From positions 1 through 64,000 of the forward strand of contig NZ_MUIN01000001.1 in the NCBI RefSeq assembly GCF_002080045.1: a DNA stretch of 64,000 nt, read 5' to 3'. Under the pieces are notes generated by a model that was not told where the DNA came from, did not search any database, and was given only the letters and a program-made list of their open reading frames with translations. Both the position numbers and the translations under genes were made by a program. Origin of the DNA: Pseudomonas sp. Bc-h (GTDB taxonomy: Bacteria > Pseudomonadota > Gammaproteobacteria > Pseudomonadales > Pseudomonadaceae). Below, piece by piece: positions 57,748-64,000 of the stretch; position 1 is the first letter of the stretch; each line of letters begins with the position of its first letter.

Positions 57748-58395
57748 ATGGATACTATGCCGGCCATGCGCATATCCCCCGACGACCCACTGCTGTTACG
57801 AATCGTCGACGACCTGGCCGAACATGGCTGGTCGCAGCAGCCCCTCTTTCTTTCAGACAATCTGACCCGCGAGCTGGCCCTTGAATGCCGCAAGCGCGCA
57901 GCTGAAGGTGAGCTTGCGCCTGCAGCGGTAGGGCGCGGGCCTGCGCAGGAGGTTCGGGAAGGGATTCGCGGCGATCATATCCAGTGGCTTGAACCCGGGC
58001 AGGCCGAGCCTTGCGACCTGTACATGGAGCTGATGGACAGCTTGCGCCAGGCGCTCAATCGCGGATTGTTCATGGGGCTTGAGGACTTCGAAAGTCACTT
58101 CGCGCTCTATCCGCCAGGTGCTTTTTATCGCCGCCACGTCGATCGCTTTCGCGATGATGACAAGCGCATGGTCTCTGCGGTGATCTACCTCAACGACGCC
58201 TGGCAGCCCGATCACGGCGGCCAGTTGCGCATGTTCTTCAAGGACGGCACCGAGTACGACGTTCAACCCGACGGCGGCTGTCTGGTGGTGTTCCTGTCCG
58301 GCGATATGCCCCATGAAGTCCTGCCCGCCACCCGTGAACGCTTGTCGCTCACCGGCTGGTTCCGCCGTCGCGGCAACGAGCCGTTCGAGCTGTAA
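57748..58395 (+). CDS. 2-oxoglutarate/Fe(II)-dependent oxygenase (PKHD-like)
   Basis: A 215-residue protein. The iron ligands are H130 and D132 in RRHVDRF and H189 in MPHEVLP, with R197 in ATRERLSLTGWF binding 2-oxoglutarate; the spacing fits the prolyl-hydroxylase-like family. The SAVIYLND and GGQLRMFF strands complete the fold. Nearby ATGs at 57757 and 57766 are alternative starts. The substrate is unknown; relatives hydroxylate proteins, including ribosomal ones. It is alone between convergent or divergent small genes. Confidence 0.85.
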   Translation: MDTMPAMRISPDDPLLLRIVDDLAEHGWSQQPLFLSDNLTRELALECRKRAAEGELAPAAVGRGPAQEVREGIRGDHIQWLEPGQAEPCDLYMELMDSLRQALNRGLFMGLEDFESHFALYPPGAFYRRHVDRFRDDDKRMVSAVIYLNDAWQPDHGGQLRMFFKDGTEYDVQPDGGCLVVFLSGDMPHEVLPATRERLSLTGWFRRRGNEPFEL

Positions 58396-58564
58396 ACGCC
58401 CACAAGATGAAATCTTCTACATAAACCCGGCAAGCAGCACATTTGGGTCCGCAGCGGGGCTAAGGTGAACGCTGTGCCAGAGCGTTTATCCTGGGTCCGT
58501 GAACCGATACTTCCTGCTCACGGTCCGAGACAGAGCGTTCATAAAACCAAGAACCGGAGAGATC

Positions 58565-59002
58565 ATGAAGACCTTATTTGCAAGAACTGCCCTGGCTGGC
58601 CTGCTGCTGGGCTCGACATTCCTGGTGCAGGCCGCCGACGTGCCGCGCACTCCGTCGCCAGCAGGGGCCGAGGTTTACATCATCTCGCCCAAGGACGGCG
58701 CCGTCGTCAATGGTGCGTTCAAGGTCCAGTTCGGTCTCAAGGGCATGGGTGTTGCACCAGCAGGGGTCGATGTTCCTGATACCGGCCATCATCACCTCTT
58801 GATCGACGTGAAGGATCAGCCGGACATGAACGCGCCGCTGCCGACCACCGACAACATTCGCCACTTCGGCAAGGGCCAGACCGAAACCGAGCTGAACCTG
58901 ACACCGGGCCAGCACACTTTGCAGCTGTTGGTGGGCGACAAGAACCACGTGCCGCTCAACCCGGTCGTAGAGTCGCAGAAGATCACCATTACAGTGAAGT
59001 GA
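58565..59002 (+). CDS. DUF4399 family exported protein
   Basis: A 145-residue protein started at the ATG at 58565 (GGAGAG upstream), with a signal peptide (RTALAGLLLGSTFLVQA). EVYIISPKDGAVVNGAFKVQ and TGHHHLLIDVKDQPDMNAPLP define DUF4399; the HHH could bind metal. The C-terminal LTPGQHTLQLLVGDKNHVPL gives an Ig-like beta fold. Function unknown. Confidence 0.88.
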   Translation: MKTLFARTALAGLLLGSTFLVQAADVPRTPSPAGAEVYIISPKDGAVVNGAFKVQFGLKGMGVAPAGVDVPDTGHHHLLIDVKDQPDMNAPLPTTDNIRHFGKGQTETELNLTPGQHTLQLLVGDKNHVPLNPVVESQKITITVK

Positions 59003-59016
59003 CCACAATCCAGGCA

Positions 59017-59048
59017 CAAAAAAAGGAGACCCGAAGGTCTCCTTTTTT
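59017..59048. terminator. Bidirectional terminator between DUF4399 and serA
   Basis: AAGGAGACC, a CGAA loop and GGTCTCCTT form a stem with A and T runs on either side. It serves both convergent genes. Confidence 0.93.
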
Positions 59049-59068
59049 CATGGCCCTGAAAAAGCGGC

Positions 59069-60298
59069 TTAGAACAGAACGCGACTGCGGATGGTGCCTT
59101 TGATGTGCTGCAGCTTCTCTTGCGCCAGGTCCGAGTATTCGGCGTCAACGTCGATCACCACGTAACCGACTTTCTCGTTGGTCTGCAGGAACTGACCGGA
59201 GATGTTAATGCCGTTTTCCGCGAACACTTTGTTGATCTCGCTCAGCACGCCAGGAATGTTTTCGTGGATGTGCAGCAGGCGGTGCTTGCCAGGGTGAGCC
59301 GGCAGGGCCACTTCCGGGAAGTTGACCGAGGACACCGACGTACCGTTGTCGCTGTACTTGACCAGCTTCTCCGCCACTTCCAGACCGATGTTGGCCTGAG
59401 CCTCGGCAGTGGAGCCGCCGATGTGCGGGGTCAGGATCACGTTGTCCAGGCCGCGCAGCGGGCTTTCGAACTCGTCGTCGTTGGAGCGAGGCTCGACCGG
59501 GAACACGTCGATGGCGGCGCCGATCAGGTGCTTGTCCTTGATCGCGTCGGCCAGAGCGTTGAGCTCGACGACGGTGCCGCGAGCAGCGTTGATCAGGATC
59601 GCGCCTTTCTTCATGGCACGGATTTCCTTCTCGCCGATCATCCACTGCGTCGATGGCAGCTCAGGTACGTGCAGAGAGACGATGTCGGCCAGGCCCAGCA
59701 GTTCGTTCAGGCTGGTGACCTGGGTCGCGTTGCCCAATGGCAGCTTGGTCAACGGGTCGTAGAAGAACACCTGCATGCCCAGGCTTTCAGCCAGAACCGA
59801 CAGCTGAGTACCGATCGAGCCGTAGCCGATGATGCCCAGCTTCTTGCCGCGAATTTCGAAGGAGTTGGCAGCGCTCTTGATCCAGCCACCGCGATGGCAG
59901 GAAGCGTTCTTTTCCGGGATGCCGCGCAGCAGCAGGATCGCCTCGGCCAGAACCAGTTCCGCCACAGAGCGGGTGTTGGAGTATGGGGCGTTGAACACGG
60001 CGATACCGCGCTCGCGAGCGGCGTTCAGGTCAACCTGGTTGGTGCCGATGCAGAAGCAGCCCACTGCGACCAGTTTCTTGGCGCAGTCGAACATTTCTTC
60101 GGTGAGTTGGGTGCGGGAGCGGATACCGATGAAGTGAGCGTCGGCAATCTTTTCCTTCAGCTCGGCTTCCGGCAGAGACTTGGTGTGGTACTCGATGCTG
60201 GTGTAACCGGCGGCCTTGAGGACGTCGACTGCGGATTGGTGGACGCCTTCGAGAAGAAGGAACTTGATCTTGCTCTTGTCGAGGGAAGTCTTGCTCAT
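59069..60298 (-). CDS. serA: D-3-phosphoglycerate dehydrogenase
   Basis: A 409-residue protein started at the ATG at 60298; the frame extends 41 codons upstream without similarity. The NAD-binding motif is GKKLGIIGYGSIGTQLS, the catalytic Arg and His lie in NAARGTVVEL and ILTPHIGGSTAEAQ. The last 80 residues are an ACT domain for serine feedback (RLLHIHENIPGVLSEINKVF). It matches E. coli SerA in length (410). It starts serine synthesis, and in Pseudomonas can also reduce 2-oxoglutarate to D-2-hydroxyglutarate. Confidence 0.96.
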   Translation of the reverse strand: MSKTSLDKSKIKFLLLEGVHQSAVDVLKAAGYTSIEYHTKSLPEAELKEKIADAHFIGIRSRTQLTEEMFDCAKKLVAVGCFCIGTNQVDLNAARERGIAVFNAPYSNTRSVAELVLAEAILLLRGIPEKNASCHRGGWIKSAANSFEIRGKKLGIIGYGSIGTQLSVLAESLGMQVFFYDPLTKLPLGNATQVTSLNELLGLADIVSLHVPELPSTQWMIGEKEIRAMKKGAILINAARGTVVELNALADAIKDKHLIGAAIDVFPVEPRSNDDEFESPLRGLDNVILTPHIGGSTAEAQANIGLEVAEKLVKYSDNGTSVSSVNFPEVALPAHPGKHRLLHIHENIPGVLSEINKVFAENGINISGQFLQTNEKVGYVVIDVDAEYSDLAQEKLQHIKGTIRSRVLF

Positions 60299-60497
60299 CT
60301 GCGTAAACCTGTGTCCCGGAGATAAATGGCAGGAATGGACAGCTTGAGCTGGCCTCACGGCGCAACGGCGCCTTCGCAGGTCGGCCTCAGGCACGTCTCT
60401 GCGGGGGCGGTATGCTAGCATATGTGCCCCGCTAAATACCCGTTCCTGCGACGTGAAGCTTTCTCAGGATCACCATGAATAGTTCGAGAGTTCGCTG

Positions 60498-61892
60498 ATG
60501 ATCGATCTTGCCGTAATTGATGCGCTGAAGACCCTGGTTGAGCCTGGCAAAGTCCTGACCGACGCAGATTCCCTTGAAGCCTACGGCAAGGACTGGACCC
60601 GCCAATACGCTCCCGCGCCGAGCGCCATTGTCTTCCCGAAAACCATCGAGCAGGTTCAAGCGATGGTGCTGTGGGCCAACGAGCACAAGGTCGCATTGGT
60701 GCCGTCAGGCGGTCGAACCGGGCTTTCCGGCGCGGCAGTGGCAATGAACGGCGAAGTGGTCGTGTCGTTCGATTACATGAACCAGATTCTTGAACTCAAC
60801 GTCACCGACCGCACAGTGCGTTGCCAGCCCGGCGTAATCACCAAGCAGCTGCAGAACTACGCAGAAGAAAACGGCCTCTATTATCCGGTGGATTTCGCAT
60901 CGTCTGGCTCCAGCCAGATTGGCGGCAACATCGGCACCAATGCCGGCGGGATCAAGGTCATTCGCTACGGCATGACCCGCAACTGGGTCTCGGGCCTGAA
61001 AGTCGTGACCGGCAAGGGCGACATCCTCGAACTGAACAAAGACCTGATCAAGAACGCCACAGGCTACGACCTTCGTCAGCTATTCATCGGCGGCGAAGGC
61101 ACGCTGGGTTTTGTCGTGGAAGCCACGATGCGTCTGGACCGCGCGCCAAAGAACCTGACCTGCATGGTCCTCGGCACCCCGGACTTCGACGCGATCATGC
61201 CAGTGCTGCACGCGTTCCACGGCAAGCTGGACCTGACAGCGTTCGAGTTCTTCTCCGACAAGGGGCTGGCCCGCATCATGGCCCGTGGCGACGTGCCCGA
61301 GCCGTTCGAAACCAAAACGCCGTTCTATGCTTTGCTGGAATTCGAAGCGAGCAACGAAGAGATCGCCAACGAGGCGCTGGCCACCTTCGAGTATTGCGTG
61401 GAGCAGGGTTGGGTCATTGACGGCGTGATGAGCCAGAGCCAGCAGCAGTTGCAGAATCTCTGGAAATTGCGCGAGTACCTCTCGGAAACCATTTCCCACT
61501 GGACCCCGTACAAAAACGACATTTCGGTCACCGTGTCGAAGGTCCCGGCGTTCCTCAACGAAATCGACGCAATCGTCAGCGAGCATTACCCGGACTTCGA
61601 AGTGGTCTGGTACGGCCACATCGGTGACGGCAACCTGCACCTGAACATCCTCAAGCCGGAAAATCTGGCCAAGGAAGAGTTCTTCGCCAAGTGCGCGACG
61701 GTCAACAAGTGGGTATTCGAGATCGTCGAGAAGTACAACGGCTCGATTTCTGCCGAACATGGCGTCGGCCTCGTCAAGCGCGACTACCTTGAGTACAGCC
61801 GCTCGCCAGTGGAAATCGAATATATGAAGGCAGTGAAAGCGGTGTTCGACCCGAACGGCATCATGAACCCGGGCAAGATTTTCGCGGTGTAA
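60498..61892 (+). CDS. FAD-linked D-2-hydroxyglutarate dehydrogenase
   Basis: A 464-residue flavoprotein of the FAD_binding_4/FAD-oxidase_C type. VALVPSGGRTGLSGAAVAM and the FASSGSSQIGGNIGTNAGG loop bind FAD; the C-terminal WYGHIGDGNLHLNI carries the metal-binding HXXGDGN. Its divergent position next to serA fits the known Pseudomonas partnership, in which D-2-hydroxyglutarate made by SerA is re-oxidised with electrons passed to an ETF or quinone. A glycolate oxidase subunit is a less likely alternative. Confidence 0.88.
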   Translation: MIDLAVIDALKTLVEPGKVLTDADSLEAYGKDWTRQYAPAPSAIVFPKTIEQVQAMVLWANEHKVALVPSGGRTGLSGAAVAMNGEVVVSFDYMNQILELNVTDRTVRCQPGVITKQLQNYAEENGLYYPVDFASSGSSQIGGNIGTNAGGIKVIRYGMTRNWVSGLKVVTGKGDILELNKDLIKNATGYDLRQLFIGGEGTLGFVVEATMRLDRAPKNLTCMVLGTPDFDAIMPVLHAFHGKLDLTAFEFFSDKGLARIMARGDVPEPFETKTPFYALLEFEASNEEIANEALATFEYCVEQGWVIDGVMSQSQQQLQNLWKLREYLSETISHWTPYKNDISVTVSKVPAFLNEIDAIVSEHYPDFEVVWYGHIGDGNLHLNILKPENLAKEEFFAKCATVNKWVFEIVEKYNGSISAEHGVGLVKRDYLEYSRSPVEIEYMKAVKAVFDPNGIMNPGKIFAV

Positions 61893-61956
61893 GCTGCGCT
61901 TTGCCCTGCCAGCCATAAAAGCTGAAACCGTACGACCCCAGTATTCAGGAGCGCTC

Positions 61957-62622
61957 ATGAGCTATCAGCACAAGTATGTCGACGGAACCAAGGTTCACTT
62001 CCCGCTGGGTAAGGTCGTCTGCATCGGCCGCAACTACGCCGAGCACGCCAAAGAGCTGGATAACCCGGTGCCGACCGAGCCACTGCTGTTTATCAAGCCG
62101 GGCAGTTGCGTGGTGGAGATCGAGGGTGGTTTCACCATTCCCCAGGACCGCGGTTCGGTGCATTACGAGGCTGAAATCGTCGTCCTGATCGGCAAGCCAT
62201 TGAGCAAGAACCCGAGCCGCGAAGAAGTGCTGGACGCCATTTCCGGTTTCGCGCCGGGGCTGGACCTGACGTTGCGTGACGTGCAGTCCAAGCTCAAAGA
62301 GAAAGGCCTGCCCTGGGAAATTGCCAAATCGTTCGACGGCGCAGCGGTGATCGCGCCCTTCGTTTCCCCGGACGTTTACCCTGACCTGGCTGACATCTCG
62401 ATCCGCCTGACCGTCAACGGTGAAGTCCGCCAGGATGGCAATAGCAGCCAGATGCTGAACCCGATCGTGCCGATGATTCAGTACATGGCTTCGCAGTTCT
62501 CGCTGCAGGCGGGCGACCTGATCATGACGGGCACGCCAGCGGGCTTCGGGCCGTTCAATGTCGGCGACGAAGTCGTGCTGGAGCTTGCGGGGCAGAGCCG
62601 CTTCGAAAGCGACGTACGCTGA
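61957..62622 (+). CDS. Fumarylacetoacetate hydrolase family protein
   Basis: A 221-residue FAH-fold protein. KVVCIGRNYAEHAKEL is the family opening, VHYEAEIVVLIGK carries the two metal-binding Glu, and IMTGTPAGFGPFNVGDEV is the C-terminal signature. Such enzymes include acylpyruvases and oxaloacetate decarboxylases. It follows the dehydrogenase by 64 bp and is likely in the same transcript. Confidence 0.9.
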   Translation: MSYQHKYVDGTKVHFPLGKVVCIGRNYAEHAKELDNPVPTEPLLFIKPGSCVVEIEGGFTIPQDRGSVHYEAEIVVLIGKPLSKNPSREEVLDAISGFAPGLDLTLRDVQSKLKEKGLPWEIAKSFDGAAVIAPFVSPDVYPDLADISIRLTVNGEVRQDGNSSQMLNPIVPMIQYMASQFSLQAGDLIMTGTPAGFGPFNVGDEVVLELAGQSRFESDVR

Positions 62623-62646
62623 TCGAAAGCGCTTTCGGCTATCAAG

Positions 62647-62681
62647 GGCCGCCTGTGATGCTTCTCAGGCGGCCTTTTTTG
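62647..62681 (+). terminator. Terminator after the FAH-family gene
   Basis: GGCCGCCTG and CAGGCGGCC form a nine-base stem with a ten-base loop, followed by TTTTTT. Confidence 0.9.
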
Positions 62682-62807
62682 TTGTGTGCAAACAGGATGT
62701 ATCGGGAGTGCCCGGGTTGCCGTTTTTTTCACACGCGATCTGGATAATCCCTCGCCGACCGCAGCGCAGTGCCGCTGTGCCAATGGAATTCTTTCAGGAC
62801 CGCCTCG

Positions 62808-63728
62808 ATGACTGCTGATGCTCCGCAACTGCGCAAACCTAAAAGCCGGCCACGCTTCAGCTGGTCCTGGCTGTTTATCGCCCTGGTGGTGATTTTTGTC
62901 GGCCTGTCTTACGCGTGGCATTGGGATGATCGCGGTCTGTTGTGGCTGCGCGAGCAGAGCGCTTCGGCATCCGAGCGTGCGGCCAGCGTCTGGTTGCCGG
63001 ACTACAAGGTCGATATCGACGGCAAGTCGCTGGTAGGGCTGGAGAAGGACGAGGCGTCGGATCTGTCCTATGACCCGGTCAGCAAAACCCTTTACTCGGT
63101 GATGGGCAAGAATGCATTCCTCGCGGAGTTGAGCCTGACAGGCGAAGTGCTGCGCAAGATTCCACTGGTGGGCTGGAGCAACCCGGAAGGCGTGATGGTG
63201 TTGGGTAACGGTGTGATTGCGATCGTCGATGAGCGTCAGCACCTGATGACCATGACCACTGTGACCCCGGAAACCAAGACGCTGAACATCGCTGACTTCC
63301 CGAAATACGATCTGGGCCCGTCGGTGGATCAGAACAAGGCGTTTGAAGGTGTGACGTGGGACGCGAAGAATCAGCAGATTCTGCTCGGCGAGGAGCGCCC
63401 GCCTGCGCTGTTCAGCTGGAAGTCCGACGGCACTGCCGTGCTGAAGGGTGACAAGCAGAAACTGTCTAACGACAACCTGATCATGCGCAATCTGTCGGCG
63501 TTGTATTCGGACCAGAAAACCGGGCATCTGCTGGTGCTGTCTGCCGAGTCGCACTTGCTGCTGGAGCTGGACGAGAAGGGCAACAAGGTCAGTTTCATGG
63601 CGCTGGTGCGGGGGCTCAACGGCCTGAGCCAGACCATCCCGCGCGCGGAAGGCGTGGCAATGGACGAGCACGGTACGATCTACATGGTCAGCGAGCCGAA
63701 CCTGTTTTATTCGTTCAAGAAGAAATAA
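62808..63728 (+). CDS. SdiA-regulated domain (YjiK-like) protein
   Basis: A 306-residue protein started at the ATG at 62808 (AGGACC upstream). One N-terminal membrane anchor (WSWLFIALVVIFVGLSYAWHW) is followed by a periplasmic six-bladed beta-propeller: EASDLSYDPVSKTLYSVMGK, SNPEGVMVLGNGVIAIVDE, KAFEGVTWDAKNQQILLGEE and PRAEGVAMDEHGTIYMVSEP are evident blade repeats. SdiA-regulated proteins have no established activity. Confidence 0.88.
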   Translation: MTADAPQLRKPKSRPRFSWSWLFIALVVIFVGLSYAWHWDDRGLLWLREQSASASERAASVWLPDYKVDIDGKSLVGLEKDEASDLSYDPVSKTLYSVMGKNAFLAELSLTGEVLRKIPLVGWSNPEGVMVLGNGVIAIVDERQHLMTMTTVTPETKTLNIADFPKYDLGPSVDQNKAFEGVTWDAKNQQILLGEERPPALFSWKSDGTAVLKGDKQKLSNDNLIMRNLSALYSDQKTGHLLVLSAESHLLLELDEKGNKVSFMALVRGLNGLSQTIPRAEGVAMDEHGTIYMVSEPNLFYSFKKK

Positions 63729-63758
63729 AGACGCCGTCCAGGGCGTACGTCAGACCCT

Positions 63759-63833
63759 GTAGCCACAAGGCCGGGCGGCGTTCCGGTTGCCGGCGGTGGC
63801 GAGTTCAGCGCCGCCGCCGGCAAGCGGTGCTAC
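63759..63833. repeat. REP doublet
   Basis: TTCCGGTTGCCGGCGGTGGC at the left and CGCCGCCGCCGGCAAGCGG at the right. Same family as the other copies in the window. Confidence 0.7.
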
Positions 63834-63933
63834 AAGCCCCGAATGAAAATGCTGATCTTGCCTACTCAGGTTAAGGCTGGTTTCAGACTAGAGTGATATT
63901 AAAGCGCCTCCTGTTCGTCATCGAGCTCCACAC

Positions 63934-64000
63934 ATGCGTCGTCTTTCCCCCCTTAATAGCGTTCTGCTCACTCTCCTGATTCTGCTGTTGCTGGCTGTTT
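63934..64000 (+). CDS. N-terminus of an exported or membrane protein, cut by the window end
   Basis: The ATG at 63934 opens MRRLSPLNSVLLTLLILLLL and continues to the window edge, a typical signal or anchor segment. The gene body is outside. By position after the SdiA-regulated gene it might be a second member of that family, but this cannot be seen. Confidence 0.5.
   Translation, partial: MRRLSPLNSVLLTLLILLLLAV

Overview
This is a gamma-proteobacterial chromosome segment, almost certainly Pseudomonas. Gene content and order match what I know of Pseudomonas: the hisBHAF genes with yggX-mutY on one side and envC-ctpA, gpmI-rhodanese-grxC-secB on the other, then the spu polyamine operon followed by a HacB-type acylase, and serA next to a D-2-hydroxyglutarate dehydrogenase. 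REP/REPIN-like palindromes of the GGCTTGCCGGCGGT type sit between many genes, as in the P. fluorescens and P. syringae lineages. I cannot fix the species from sequence alone. Almost all of it is ordinary core chromosome. I see no prophage, IS element, CRISPR array or large island.

Layout. 1-2.5 kb: an accessory-looking corner with an apparently frameshifted NYN nuclease, a helical-domain plus BRCT protein, and tRNA-Thr. 2.7-8.9 kb: a methyltransferase, a basic amino acid ABC importer (minus strand), and a divergent GABA-type permease with a sigma-54 promoter. 9-11.5 kb: an antitoxin without a toxin, a cytochrome b561, two tandem paralogous proteins of unknown function, and tRNA-Phe. 11.5-20.7 kb: yggX-mutY, asmA-like, an OFA-type MFS transporter, and hisB-hisH-DUF2164-hisA-hisF. 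20.8-30.8 kb: a secreted serine protease, a periplasmic binding protein, the envelope cluster envC-ctpA-deacetylase, gpmI, rhodanese-grxC-secB, and trmL.

31.1-39.4 kb is sulfonate-sulfur territory: tauABCD (minus strand), an OprD-family porin, and ssuACBF (plus strand). Both loci look damaged in a matching way. An internal deletion joins the first 165 codons of tauC to a 5'-truncated tauD. The ssu operon lacks ssuE and ssuD, although binding protein, permease, ATPase and SsuF remain. This is the most interesting observation in the window: uptake genes persist while every desulfonating enzyme normally encoded in these two operons is absent or broken.

40.5-51.4 kb holds polyamine catabolism and uptake (spuI, spuA, spuB, spuC, then the spuDEFGH ABC importer): glutamylated polyamine is made, transaminated and hydrolysed, and the importer supplies the substrate. 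51.5-64 kb holds the Ntn-type acylase, an exported ParB-like protein, a thioredoxin-like membrane protein, a lipase-like hydrolase, small secreted domain-of-unknown-function proteins, a 2OG oxygenase, serA divergent from the FAD-linked D-2-hydroxyglutarate dehydrogenase, an FAH-family hydrolase and an SdiA-regulated-domain protein. The window ends inside another gene.
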